Part shown: one piece after another, positions 1-12,099 of the stretch
Numbering within the stretch: position 1 is the stretch's first letter
Layout of the letters: each line of letters begins with the position of its first letter
Source: Eopsaltria australis
Lineage: Eukaryota; Chordata; Aves; Passeriformes; Petroicidae
Length of the DNA stretch: 64,000 nucleotides
Assembly (NCBI GenBank): GCA_034509425.1
Contig: JAVTVJ010000450.1
Coordinates: forward strand, 620,001-684,000
Direction: 5' to 3'
Notes under the pieces: model-generated
Seen by the model: only the letters and a program-made list of their open reading frames with translations
The model's database searches: none
What the model was told of the DNA's origin: nothing
Made by a program: the position numbers and the translations under genes

Positions 1-159
1 TCAGTTTAATGCCAAACAATAGGCTTGTTAAGCAGACCATGAATATAAAGGCTTGGTCCATGCCCAGCCTTCTGTGATACATCCAGATCTATTAAAAAGG
101 AAACCTTCCTTCTCAAATTCAACTCTTCTGGGTGTTTGTGATTTTTTTCTTTTGTGGTG

Positions 160-300
160 TCACTGAGCAGGAGATCAGGTCAGACAAGCAGGACTTGCCT
201 TTCCTAAAGCCCTGCTGGTTGGGTCTGATCCCTGGGTTGTGCTCGGTGATGGGACTCAAGAGTGTGCTCTTAAAAGTGAGGTAGGAAAAGGAGGGTTGCA
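160..300 (-). mobile_element. CR1 LINE fragment, part of the ORF2 reverse transcriptase
   Basis: The minus-strand translation contains GIRPNQQGFRKGKSCLSDLI. This closely resembles the conserved CR1 reverse-transcriptase segment around 'QHGF-KGKSCLTNLI', which precedes the catalytic aspartates of the palm domain. Only this short stretch is recognisable. The sequence on either side does not continue the domain, and there is no CR1 3' tail, so this is an internal, dead fragment. In a live element ORF2 would encode an endonuclease and reverse transcriptase that copy CR1 RNA at the target site. Boundaries are approximate. Other non-LTR retrotransposons share part of the motif, but CR1 is by far the commonest in birds. 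Confidence 0.72.
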
Positions 301-2658
301 ATAGCTCTTGTAGAATTAAGCATAAATGAACATATTGACTCCTACCAGAGTGAAGTTCACTAAACAGGGGGACACGGCTCATTGTCCTTAAGCTCTACCT
401 TCTGGGTTAATTAAAAACCAAAGCACTGTGGGTTTGTACCTCAGATTCCAGCACCTCAGTAATTGCTGCTAAGGAACAGAGCTAAGTGGAAAATAATTGC
501 AATCTGAAGGTCTATCCCCAAGCAATCCAGAACAGCTCCTGCCCACCTGCTCTAAGATTTCACCTAAAGGAGCAGCTCTGCCAATGCCAAGATGCAGCAA
601 GGTTTTCAGATACTTTTTGAAGTGCAATAAGCAAAGGAAGAGAAACCATTCTCTTTCTCATCCATGCTCACTTTTACTGGGTACATACAGACTAGTTTAC
701 ACTCTCAAATCTTGTTAGAGTTTTTGTCTAAATCAACCTGCCAACCACTCAAAAACAGAGTTCATGTTTCTGATAGAGCCACCAAACTCATTGACAGCAA
801 GTGTGCAAAGGCTTAAATGAGCATCTTCAAAAACAGAACACAGCATAAAAAGTTGAAAAAATTTTTTGAGGACTTCACCCCTATCTTCCAGCCATAGTTG
901 TTCCTACTAATTCTGCTCCTTGCATCTTACACCATCTTACACATTGCATTCATATCTCAAAATCTCCTTTAGTTTTCTTCTAATTTAGCTCTTTTACTCT
1001 CATTTTTGTCTTCTGCATTTATAGCCTCTGACTTCATTCATGGCAGGTAGGACGGCTTATTTAAAATAACACATTTTTAATATATGCATTAATGCTGTTT
1101 TAGGAACAGAATAGTCTCTACTTGGTCAGATTAGTGTATCTCTCATTTAATTACAACTCAAAAGGTTAGAAAGTTTTATCATGCACGCATATTCTCTGGG
1201 AATTATCTGACTCTAAAATATAATTAATCATCCTCTGTCATGATTTTATTATACCCACTGCTCTCTAGAGTCATTCTTTTATTTTGTCTTCATTCATATT
1301 CCTCTGACCTTCTTCTTCACTCTGTTCCCACAGACCTCAGGTGAATTTTAGCCGACTGCTCAGAAAGGAGTGGATATTGTTAAACCCATTTGTCAACCAC
1401 ATTGTCAACTCACAAACATGAGATCTCTGCATATGCTTAGCATTTTCCATATATAGCAGCCCAACTATTAACATGGATGGCATCTGTCAATGTTGACTAA
1501 AATTAAATTTTGGAACTCCTGTAAATAATAAAGCAGTCATATAAAGATTATTTCTCTGGAGCATAAGCTACCAGTAAACATGATTTGCATACTGTGCTTA
1601 CAGCTGTTTCAACATGAACTGTTTGCTGTGGTTCATTAAAATGATTTTATTTGTCAGATTCCAGGATAGTTACAAATCTACGTACACCAGGCTGGATGGA
1701 TGTGGTGACAATTCAGGTTTTCAGAACTATGCACATGTGTACTGGATTAGTGAGACGAACTGAATAATAAAGCTTAAAAAGAAATCATTAATCACATGTC
1801 TCTGACGAAAGAAATGAAAGAGGGAGGACCTCTGAGAGATGTTCCTAAGAAACAAAGAGTACAAATAGCAAAGCAATGGCCCCAGTGAAAAGAAAAGCAC
1901 TTTTATAGACCTACATCTCACTTCCATTCAACACACTGCAATCTTTTGTATTGACTTAGCAGAAGTTAAACTGGAACTTGGGCAGAAAACTTAAATGTAT
2001 TTCCATATAATACTCTTGATCTAGATAATAACATCCATACATCTATGAAACATTTCACTCTAACTTACAGAAAATTCCCACAAATCTTTTGCTTTCCTCT
2101 CATGAAAATTATCTACTTCAGTCCCCCATAATACCACAAAAATCTAGATTTTTCTCTCCTCCCTTTTTCTGCTTCAATCTCAGCAGAGCAGCAAGGAGCA
2201 GTCAAAATTTGATTGTAGCTATGGAGCTGTCTCTTCCCAAACTGAAAAATGGCAAGATGGCACAAAGACTGAATTAAAAGGAATTCTTTGCTGTGAGGAT
2301 ACGTGAATGCCCAGGTGAGATTCACCACAGCCACACTCTGTGTATTTACAGCTGTGTTTCAGAGTTCAGCTGTGCCAGAGAAGAGCCGCACAGAACGGAT
2401 CATTGACATCACTTAGAGTTTTGGGGCTAATTTGTGTTTCAGTCAGACCCTCTGGGTGTGAGCTGAGCCTGGTGGGGCTGGCTGTGAGCTGGAGACTGGA
2501 CCCCAGGGGACTCCAGCTTCCCCTCATCACATCCCCAGTGCACTCAGTCCCAGCCTGGGTGGGAAATTTAAAAGGCAGATGTTGTGAGTAATTAGGCCAG
2601 CAGCAGCTGCCTGATTTTTGGTTTGCCAGCCTTCCTTTCAACCTCTTGCTCTCAGCCA
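301..2658. other. AT-rich unique DNA, no gene recognised
   Basis: No ORF here exceeds about 100 codons, and none shows a known domain. The 1,000-2,050 part is strongly AT-rich with no simple repeat longer than a few units. The 2,340-2,600 part is more GC-rich and open on both strands (83 and 98 codons), which is what GC-rich DNA does by chance. No interspersed repeat was recognised. Confidence 0.6.
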
Positions 2659-3000
2659 TCATAAGAGGACCTTAAGAGGTGTCCATAGGCGTCCATTGGG
2701 TTTTTGCTCCATTTTCAGAGCGTGTAACTCCCCATCCAAATCCTTGCTCTTCACAGTCCTGTAGTATTTTTCAACATCATTGAAAGACCTACTAGAGCGA
2801 GGGATACGATTACCATGATGCGGCACTATATTTTTATAGGTTTGGACACCCCTGAGAGCATCAGTGCAGCTTTTAGAGGTCCATTTTCCTACCAGGAGCC
2901 AATCCAGCTGGAAAAGACATGGATGTGATTGCAGGGGTTCTGCATCAAGCCTGTTTAACCTGTGCCAACCTTTGGTGTTTTGCAAATGCACATCGATCAA
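2659..3000 (-). other. 113-codon open frame of unknown origin (possible pseudogene piece)
   Basis: A minus-strand frame of 113 codons ends at a stop at 2,659. Its translation is mixed and hydrophilic, with no obvious low complexity; one segment reads NRIPRSSRSFNDVEKYYRTV. The underlying DNA holds several CpG dinucleotides, unusual for this part of the window. A pyrimidine-rich acceptor-like site ending CTTTTCCAG lies inside the frame, before the LDWLL residues. I do not recognise a family. It could be a chance ORF, a decayed processed pseudogene or an unclassified repeat. There is no poly(A) tail, target duplication or promoter that would decide between these. Confidence 0.25.
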
Positions 3001-3565
3001 CTCCTGAGTCTATAGTTCCAATGCAAAGGATGTTTCCACTGCTCACAGAATATTACAGGAATTTAACTCCTACATTTGCCATAATAATCAGAGCTTTAAC
3101 AAAAGTACTTACAGAATAATTGCTTGTTGAGTGCATGTCCAAGGAAAGTGTTCTGCAAAGTGTTTTGCAGCAAGAGTCTGCCTCAGAAAGAACACGTGTG
3201 AAATATATTTCAGCAGAAGAAATTCTATTTCTAATCACAGGTAAATAGATTTGCTCCCAGGAAAGCCTGTCCACACTCAAGAAGCCTGCCAAGGAAATGT
3301 AGGACTTCAAGAATGCTGGAACAGGAAGAGAGAGGAAAAATAGCTCTTTCAGTTTTCCAGCAATTCTGGGCTTGAAAAGGAAATTGGTTTAGGTCAAAAA
3401 TATATATGCTATTTCAACAACAAGAAAACCACTGCATTTAGCATAGGCACAATCTAAAATGCTTCATTTAACCCAAAAAGAAAAATAAGTATTTTATTAT
3501 GTTTTCGGTTTATTTAACTCCTGAACAAAACATTGTTTCATTTTTTTAGTACTTAGAGCTTTTTC

Positions 3566-3580
3566 TTTTTTTTTTTTTTT
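3566..3580. repeat. T15 homopolymer tract
   Basis: Fifteen uninterrupted T residues follow a TTTTC lead-in. No retroelement body lies on either side, so this is a simple tract and not the tail of a recognised element. Confidence 0.9.
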
Positions 3581-6419
3581 AACTAAAAAAGCTGATTTGA
3601 AACAAAAAGTTCAGAAGTTGGATCATTAAAATGCTGAAAAGAAACATTTTGGCATTTCCCGTGAACTGGTTTTGAATTCTCTCTTGTTCCTATATTTTTC
3701 ATCAGGAGCTATTTATAAGGTTTGACCCAAATTCTTTTCTCCCCAGCTAGCTCCTCTTTTTCAGATAATTTATCAGTTGTCCAGCAAAGTAGTGACCAAG
3801 ACCAAAAGGCAGCATCAGTTCAGTTCATTAATGCAAGCAGTAAAAACCTCTTAACACCTCAATAATGGAGAGCAATGGAAAGAGAAAACTGTCCTTACTG
3901 CACTTCTACTTTTCAAAAGATTTCCCAAGAAGGGGCCCACAGAATAGGCAAATTGTGCTTTAAATATGTAGTTTCTCTTATTTATGACAAATTACTCTGT
4001 ATCTGCCTGCAGGGACAGTTTTTATGCCTCGTGCAGATGCTGGAGCCCAACTGTTTATTAAGAAATCACATTATTGCTCCTGCTCTGCCATCCTGCAGGC
4101 CCTGATGCTGGGGTTTGGAGCTGTGCAGGCTCTTTGCAGCACAGGGAACAGATTCCCATGTATTTTGTGTGTTGGAACAGCAGCTCCTCATGAACTGGGT
4201 GAGGAGTTAGGAGGAAATGACCACATTTAAATGGCAAAAGACACAGGGGTTTGGGATAAAAAACTCGTATAGTTTTCTCCTAGCAGACATGAAAACTGAA
4301 CCAGATATTCCAGGTGCAAACTGAGTTTTGGTCAGGAGCTGTACTAAGAGCAGAGCAGCTACTGAGGTGTGTTTGCTCAGATTTTGTATTATTTTCTATC
4401 CCTACCATTTTCCCATCCTCATATTCTGGTTCTCAATTCAAAGCAATTTATTGGAGCCAAACTCTCACTGTGATGCTGACACCAAATAACACTCCAGAAG
4501 TCCCCTCAAAGACTACCTGTGGGCAGGTGCTAAACTGGCAGAAACAGGGTCTTTTATTTTAGCAAGCAGAAAGGTTTTGATAAAGTTCAAATTGCATAAC
4601 CACATTTTCTTCCAGCAGAAGAAAGTCAGAGCTTATTAAAGTCAGAATCGAAACTCCCATTTACTTAAAAGGGTCAAAAAGTTAAAAATCTAAAACTTTT
4701 GTCACTTAAAAAGGAGAATCATAAGAGAACCAGCTATCCCATTCATTTTCTAGGTCTGTCTGAAGATTCTGGTCTGAGGAGCTTTTTTTATCTTCTAAAA
4801 TTTTTGAGAAGATTGAAGAAAAGAAACTACCTGCAAAGAGGAAAAAGCAAATGGACATTTCTTTTAACTCTGAAGTGAAACAAAGGAAAAGTAATCTCAC
4901 TTTTAGGTTATGAAAAGTTATGAAAAAATCTCGGTAATTTTTACTGATTTGTACCCATTTATTAGCAAAGATTGCTGTCTGCACCAGATTACTGGTGATG
5001 GCTTTGAGGTGGCTGTGACAAACAAAGCCCCACTCACCTTCCCACTGAGATGGTTTTAGAATCACAGAAGGAAAGTGTTACACTGCCAGCTGAGTAGGTA
5101 GAACAAGGGACCATCTCTTGCCCTGCTGCAGGAGAATATGCAAGGACCTTGACAGAGCACTGGCTGCTGCAAAGGGACAGCCACAAATCTCAAGTGTCCA
5201 AAACTCAGCCACAAATCAGCCTGGGAGCAGCTCATGAGCAGGCTGGCAGTGACCTCAGCACTGTCACACACACTCTTATCTGCTAAATTGCTTTGCGGTA
5301 ACCTCACATCATGTCCTTGACCATACTTTTACAAATATTTCTCTTCTGCTTTCCAAAGAGCTGACAGTGGGGCTTCTGAACACCAGAAGGATTTTTAATT
5401 ATTATTTATTAGTTTTTCTTTTGTATTTGTAGATGCAGTCCATTCCTTTTCATTGATACACAACTAAAGGGTTAAAGGAGTTTTGGGGTATGGTATTCAT
5501 TTAGCCTTGAACAGTTACAGCTTTAATTAGCCAGTGGGCAGCTGGCAAACAAAAGAATTTCCTATGGCAGTGCATGAAATGGGACAAAGGATGCTCTAAG
5601 AAAGCCTAGTTTTTCTAAAAGAAAGAATTAAAAACCCAGCAGAAAACCCCAACATAAACCTTTGTTTGTCTTTTGCATGTAGGTGCTTTACCACAGTTGT
5701 GGAACAAGTTTGGTTTTTCAAAAACATAACTGAATATTCCTGGATGAAAGAAATAGGACATTGCAGTGGGTTAACTGGAAGACCTAAGGCTGCAGCTGAG
5801 GAAAACCTGGCTTCCTGAATCTTCATTAAAGAACATCATTCAGATGAGCTTGGAAATCTCCAGGGAAAATCCTCTGTCCTAGTGCATAATATGCTATGGG
5901 CTTTCCAAGTCCTTCCTCTCTTTTCTATTGCAACTCTCTCTCCTCATTTTTCTACAGTTTTCTGGGAGAGAAATAATTGACTGTAACATTTGTCTCTATT
6001 TAGCATTTTCCCCTGTCCTACCCTTTCCTGCCTTTTCTATTTGCACAGCAAACTTTCTGAAGCAGAAATGATCTCCTGTTCTGTCTCTCCTGTGGCTCAA
6101 ACCACGGTGTCCCATCAACGCTCAGCCTGTTGGCACAACAATAATAGACTTGACAATTATTATTGGTCCATGCTATTAAAGTTCCATCAGTGACATGAAT
6201 GTGCAAAAACATCAAGCTGCTGGGACAAATATCTACAAATTCCTTGGCAGATGTCATGTGTGTGTGAGAAGCTGAGGTAAGGAGCTAAACAAGTACAGAT
6301 CTGTTTACAAAATTAAGGAAAAGCTCAGAAAGGATGGAATTGGTTGGCACAGCACAAAATGGAGGCATTGTGGTGCTGGACACTCACTTCACCTGTCCTT
6401 GTTTTACCTCAGGGGTCAT

Positions 6420-6720
6420 ACTCCATTACCTTTTGCTCCAAGCTCCAAGTCAAATTTGATTAGGGACTAATCTGATTCCACATAATGAGAATACTATTTA
6501 GGATGCATGCTTTAAATGTGGCTTTTAGTCCACAGTTTGTTAGGTTAATGAATTTAACAATTGGGATGATTTGTATGTTCCATGGGTGATTTGGCACGGA
6601 AGACATTTGTAAAATGTGCAAAACTGGCTAAAAATGGCATTTCAAGGAACACAAGTGAATAATTACAGCTGATGCTACAATTTGCATTTGTCCTTCAATG
6701 ATACATAGGTGGCTAATATT
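6420..6720. promoter_or_regulatory. Candidate conserved non-coding element
   Basis: This block is balanced in composition, repeat-free and closed in all frames over any useful length. It carries several TAAT-type homeodomain cores and a short perfect inverted repeat (GATTAG GGA CTAATC near 6,458-6,472). That texture is typical of conserved enhancers in vertebrate gene deserts. Conservation is inferred from composition alone, so this is a suggestion and not a demonstrated element. Confidence 0.2.
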
Positions 6721-9700
6721 TTTCAGATGTCTTTAGAAGTACCACTAGAAAACATGAAAGGAGGAAATATTTCTTGGACAGGTAAAATGCAGGAAAATAT
6801 TATAAATTTTTGAGCAGATCTAGTAAAGTACTTTGGTGCTACAACTCCTACATTTACACAGTGCTTCCAAATGAGTATGAAACATCTCATGGTTGGAGCC
6901 CAGAGTACCTGAAATCACTGCTTTTGTCCAGCTACCCATTAGCAGGCATGAGTCAGATACAAAACTTAATCCTCCCTTCCAAATGCCCTACTCCCAACAT
7001 TTTTCTGTGGGAAGGTCCAACCCAGGGCTCTCTCTGAACACAAATCCACAGCCTTTATATCAGAACATGGGCTCCCATCAGCCGTTTAGATTTAAAGCTA
7101 AAAAAGCTAAAACTGATGGTGCTGGAGCTTTCCTTTTTATTACACAGAGGTTTTGCAGCTGAAACTTTCAACCAGTAAAGCAGAGCCCCAGATGTTCTCA
7201 TCACCCACCTCTGCTGAGCACGTTGGTCACTGAACCATAGGCAGAGGAGCCTAGAGCTGCTGGGTAGTGGAGGGAACAATAAATCTGAAAACTGCCCCTG
7301 AAAAGGGAGAAGCCCTGGATTCAGGACCCTCCTTCCAGAAGTACTGGCACATTTTACCCAGTCACTTGAGGCATGCTGTTAAATCAAAGCATTTAGGCAT
7401 TCCCAGAGCAGGTAGCTTTCAGAGGTAGCTGGATGAGCTTTCAGAGATGCAATTCCAGGCACAGGAGTCTGAATTTTGCCCAAGCCTCACACTGATGCTC
7501 AAATCTTGTATTGGATTTGTCTTGCTTGTTCCCACTCCAGGACCTGAGAGCCAACTGCTTGTCAGAAGCACTGGAGCAGAGTGCTGGGAAGGCAAAGAAA
7601 CTCAAATAACACTAGAAATCAATAGTGACTTTTCTCATATTAAAAGTTTGTTGCAGCACAAAGCTCTGCAAGCAGATGCTGCACTCATTATTGCTCTTTT
7701 TCAAAATGTGGAGGCTGGGGATTCTGTTGGAGATTAGAGCACTGGGAGATTTCATGCCAAGGCAGCTATTCTAGGAGGAATAAAGTTGTATATCCCAGAG
7801 CATGATCAGGGCCTTGAAAGCAGCAGCAACAGTGGCAGCTGAGCAATGTCCTAACAAAAAATAAAATTATCCATCATGGTTACACTGCATCTCAGGGCTC
7901 ACTCTGCTGTGTTTCCTTAGAGCTCTACTCCAAAGATCACCTTGCTGCCAGATTGTCACTCATTCCTGTGCTCCCCACAGTAGCTACAGGGAACACAAAG
8001 TTCACATTCCCTCTCATTGAGTCAAAATTAAAACCTGTGGGGAGAAGTGGTGTTGTCTCCAGACAGAAAGGGTGACAAGTTCATAAAAATTCAGAGGAGA
8101 AACAACTTCTTGGTGAAGAGATGGCAATTAATGCCTGGAAGGAGCTGCAATAGGTGATGGGACACTCCCTTCTCTCTGGTTCTCACCCTTAAACACTCAT
8201 GACACAGCATATGACACCCACAGCCTCCTGCCTTCATTGGCACCCATTTACCTCGACAGAGGTTTAAATATAATTTACGATGACACAAGATGTCAGGTCA
8301 GCCCCTTGTGAGTTTTTGTGCTGCCCTGAGTCCCAGCTGGCCCTGCTCTGCAAGGCTGAGAGGAGCTGTCCTCCAGCCACCCTTCCTGGGTTCACTGGGG
8401 ACTTGCTATGGAAATACAGAAAATCGAATTCAAAGTGCCCCCAGTTCTGTCACACAAACCCCACAAAAGCTGGAAACGATAAAGCTCTGAAGCATTGTTG
8501 TGTCATCCCCTTTAAGGCAGGAGCATTACTGCTGCTTTGCTCTGCTGCTGGAGCAATCTCTCCCTGTTTAGTGCACAGGGTGGATCACAGGATTCGCCTC
8601 GGGGCACAGGCTGTAGTGACTGCATCTCCCAGCTAATGAGCATCTGAGGAAAGGGTGTACCAGGAAGGCACAAAGAAGCAGCAGCAATGCTTTTAGCTAA
8701 ATATCAGCCATTTGATTGGTCTTATCCCAGCTTACTCCAGCCTGGGATGAACACAAACCCACTGAGATCCATGCTGTAACTTACTGAGCTATGGGCAGCA
8801 GACACGATCTAGGGAGGATCACATCTCCCCCACTGACAGTCCAGGATCTGTGGCTTCTGAACAACCACCTCAAGCACCTGACAACCTGGCAGACATTTCA
8901 TAAAAATACCTTTATTACAGGGTACATCCTGACTGACACAAACTTTCTCAGATGGTTTTTGCCAGCTGAAGATATTGCCTTGGAATGATGACAGCAGGTC
9001 AGGCTGCAGAAACATAACAAGAAATAAGCAGTTGGTGTAAGTTCTGCTGTTGTCTTGAAGTGCCTGAATTGAGTTTAATGGTAATTGTTTGCAGCACAGA
9101 GAGCAATACCAGTCATAAAGTGGGAGAGCAAGTGAGCAGATGACAGGGAGAAAAAGGGATGTGCATTTCCCTTTCCCAGAGTATGTCACAGAAACCACAG
9201 TGTTAATTCTCCAAACTTCTGTCCTTTGAGATACCTGCTCGTATTGATCTGAGGATACAAGGATGCTATCTAGCCCAGCATTTATAGAAATCAGCTGCCA
9301 AGACTATACCAATATCAGCATTTAGGAGAATGTCTCTGGTTGAGTTAGCTTTGGACACATGTACATTCTCTTGAAAAAGCACACAAGAGGATCTTCAACA
9401 ACAAACAATCATTTCAGTGAGCACCATGCACAAAGCAAGGCCTGTTGATTGCTGGATGCTGACCAATGCAACAACTCTGTGTTTTACATGGATATTTAAA
9501 TGTTTCTATTGCTCTTATCTTCTTCATGGTTTGCTTAATACTGACCTTCCAAATGCAGCTACTTCTAATAACCAAAGTAATTTGCCAAAGGTAACAACAG
9601 TAACAACTGTGCTCAGGCTTAGCTCCTATATTGCCACAACAATATAACCAAATTAGCATCTGATGGCAGGGAAGATTTCCAGTCCCAGCACAGTGAGATA

Positions 9701-9794
9701 AATGTTACTAAACGTTAGACTACTGTGAAAGATTCAACAAAACATAATTACCATGATTATAGGCTATAAAAAGCAACATTACAGAAGAGTTCAC

Positions 9795-10400
9795 TTAATA
9801 CAAAGGAGAGGAGGAACAAAAAATAGATTTCTGTCTGGAGGTCCCTTTTACACAATTACAGAACATTTCAGCAGTCGATATGAAAAGCCAGGTGGTTGTA
9901 CCCAGAGAAGCAGAGAGAATTGGTTTTTCATTAAACCTGTGGTATCTGCTCACTTCCCTCCCTCCACCTGCTTCCACCAGTTTTGTTCTGATGAGGGTCA
10001 CTTTGATGGCCTGTGACCAGCTCATCACCCCACAAAGGCATTGAGGGCCACACGTTCCACGTAAGGAGTTCCACACCATCCACAGGGGCACACAGAAGGG
10101 AGGAGACTTTGGATCCAAAGCAAACACAGAAACAGTGGGGAAATCACACAAATATAAACTTTCTGCTATGAACTGTATAGAAATATTGCTTCTTTCAGGA
10201 GGCACGGAGGTGACTTTAATTGGATTTTCTGCAGTCAGAGCAGTGGACTGGTCCCTATATTCATCATACACAAGATCCTGTACAGGACAGCAATGACTGG
10301 ATCTATAGTCAGTGCTACCTTGGGTAATATTCATCCCAGAATATGCACACACTGGTCTGGCACTGAGTGACCATCCCCTTTTTCCTCTCCACAGTGCCAT
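9795..10400 (-). other. 201-codon ATG-initiated open frame, function unknown
   Basis: This is the longest open frame in the window. It starts with ATG immediately after a TAG at 10,401-10,403 and runs 201 codons to a stop at 9,795. The translation has mixed composition with scattered cysteines, no signal peptide, no transmembrane segment and no motif I can assign. Stops in AT-rich DNA come on average about every 18-20 codons, so a run this long is uncommon but not extraordinary across two strands of 64 kb. No promoter, splice context or poly(A) signal clearly supports expression. It may be chance, a retrocopy remnant or a single-exon gene. Confidence 0.2.
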
Positions 10401-10634
10401 CTACATTAGGTTTATACTTCAACGTTTGACTCACTCATAAATGAATCTTGGGGACATGACACAAGTGAATGTTTACCAAAATCTCTCAGACTGCCAACCA
10501 TTCTCCTCCTGTGACACTGCACTGATACTTTGTTTCTCTTTCCAGTGGAAAACCAAGCCCACAAACGTATTTCTTACTAACCAGACCAGGCAGCCTGTAA
10601 AAAATATTTTAATGACAGATAGAGCCACAATGTC

Positions 10635-10655
10635 TTTTTTTTTTTTTTTTTTTTT
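10635..10655. repeat. T21 homopolymer tract
   Basis: Twenty-one consecutive T residues. Read on the minus strand this is a poly(A) run, but the adjoining DNA shows no SINE, LINE or processed-pseudogene body that I can recognise. Confidence 0.92.
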
Positions 10656-11548
10656 GGTCTCATCAGGCATTCTTATCAATTACATTTTTCCTCACTGAGC
10701 TGACTCTGCTTCGGCCAGAATTAAAAGCATGACCCAGAAAATCCTTTCAAAGAAAAAATGATTGCTAAAATAATTTAAAGTTTTAACTAATGATTCTCTT
10801 GAGTAACTTGTACTCAGGTCACCATATTCTTCTTCTGGGTAACTTGTTATTTTTCTGCTATGGAGAGTCTGTTCTTAGCTAGATCAATAACATTCTGCCC
10901 TGCCATTTTAAAAAACCTGAAGCATGAAAAAAAAGTTCTGAAAAACATTTTGAGCCCTCTTTTGTGCTTCGGAGACCTCAGATTTTCTTGTGTGCTGTAA
11001 GAGCACAGATCTGTTGTGCCATTCACTGACTGAGCACAAGCAGCTTGAATTCAGTGGTGATCATTAAAGGAATGCATGCTAAGGACATGGTATTGTTGAA
11101 GGGAGGAGGTTTATGTAATAAATTGAGTCTGTCTTGTGCATCATGAAAGGCAGAGGAGAAGGATGGAGTGGCAACCTAAGATACAGCCAGTATGTGTGGG
11201 TTCATTTGAGCCTCTGCTCTTGCTGGAGCCTTGATGGAGTGAGGCACAGAGCGATGCTCTCAGAAGCACCTGCCTGCATCTTTAGCTACCTAAATAATGT
11301 CGGGAATCTTAGCCATCAATATCAAAATATCTCATTGTATTTACATGCACTGAAGGCAGCATTCCTATTAAATTCATGCCAGGTATTGAACAGAAGAGAA
11401 AAGCAGAAATGAAACCAGCATTTACTATCTTTGTCTACAGAACATTCTCCAAGGGATGTTTACACAACATGAGGAATGTCCCAAAACCAGCCTCATTAGT
11501 TGGTCTCCCACCTCCTCTGGCTGCAGTTTAAGGTAAGATTTCAATCAT
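10656..11548. other. Unique DNA upstream of the CpG patch
   Basis: No gene was recognised. A weak exon-like interval at about 11,441-11,532 (acceptor TTTGTCTACAG, donor AAG|GTAAGA) is open in one frame and sits just before the CpG-dense patch. It has no recognisable peptide, and such intervals are common by chance. Confidence 0.4.
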
Positions 11549-11790
11549 GACGGGCTCACAGAGTGCCGAGGAGCAGAAAGACAGGAGCTGCCCGGCACTC
11601 CCATGAACAGCCCCGAGCGATGCCTCGGGCAGCGCTCCCGGCAGGGCGGGTGCGGATCCCCGGGAGCCGCCTCCTCCCGCGGGGCTGCACAGCGCTCCCG
11701 GCAGCATCTGCTGGATGTCCTCGTCCCTCTGGAAATAACCGCGCTCCTTGGAGCAGCACATCCCGGCTTTACCCTCGTCCACCTTCAGAC
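11549..11790. promoter_or_regulatory. Small isolated CpG-island-like patch
   Basis: I count about 21 CpG dinucleotides in roughly 240 bases, while most kilobases of the window hold only a handful. The patch includes CCCGCGGGG and two copies of CAGCGCTCCCGGCAG, at 11,630-11,644 and 11,690-11,704, sixty bases apart. In birds, short CpG-dense patches in otherwise CpG-poor DNA often mark promoters or other unmethylated regulatory sites. GC-rich repeats can look the same. Both strands are open across it (plus 141 codons from 11,603; minus 88 codons), as expected from GC richness, and neither translation is recognisable. A promoter role is inference. Confidence 0.5.
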
Positions 11791-11911
11791 CCACCCAGAT
11801 TTCGCTCTTTGTGTCTGTGCTGAAAATGAAGTTACAGCAGCTTCCATATCACTTCCCACTCTCCCTTCCAAACTGGCAAACCACCACAACATCTCTTTCT
11901 TTTTTGGCTTT

Positions 11912-11936
11912 TTTTGTTTGTTTGTTTGTTTGTTTT
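11912..11936. repeat. (TTTG)n microsatellite
   Basis: About six TTTG units follow a T run, just after the CpG-dense patch. Read on the other strand this is (CAAA)n. It is a simple repeat likely to vary in length between individuals. Confidence 0.9.
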
Positions 11937-12099
11937 CTCCCCTAAATTATAGCCAGCAACAGGAAAAGCAGAGAGATGGCCCCGGGTGCTGGGCAGGGGC
12001 CAGTTTTGGTGGGGTCTGGGGTAGCTGAGCCAGCAGAGCCATCTCCCCCTCCTTGATGTGGGGGAGAAGTTGCTAATGAGCCCTGATGAATTTATGGAC

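Larger units (their letters stand above)
3001..9794. other. Long unique stretch without a recognisable gene
   Basis: Only short overlapping ORFs occur here, the longest 129 codons (minus, 8,809-9,198) and 119 codons (minus, 4,706-5,065). Neither shows a domain I can name. A T15 tract lies at 3,566-3,580. The 8,280-8,640 part is GC-richer and open in two plus frames. No CR1 or LTR piece was recognised. The 6,420-6,720 part is discussed separately as a possible conserved element. Confidence 0.55.

Noticed and set aside
3875..4105. CPYC motif as a thioredoxin or glutaredoxin active site
   Set aside because: The four-residue match is isolated in a 76-codon chance ORF, with none of the surrounding fold.
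5050..5085. AGAATCACAGAAGGAAAG as a CR1 tail
   Set aside because: Only about 12 bases resemble the inverted CR1 end, and nothing of the CR1 3' region follows.
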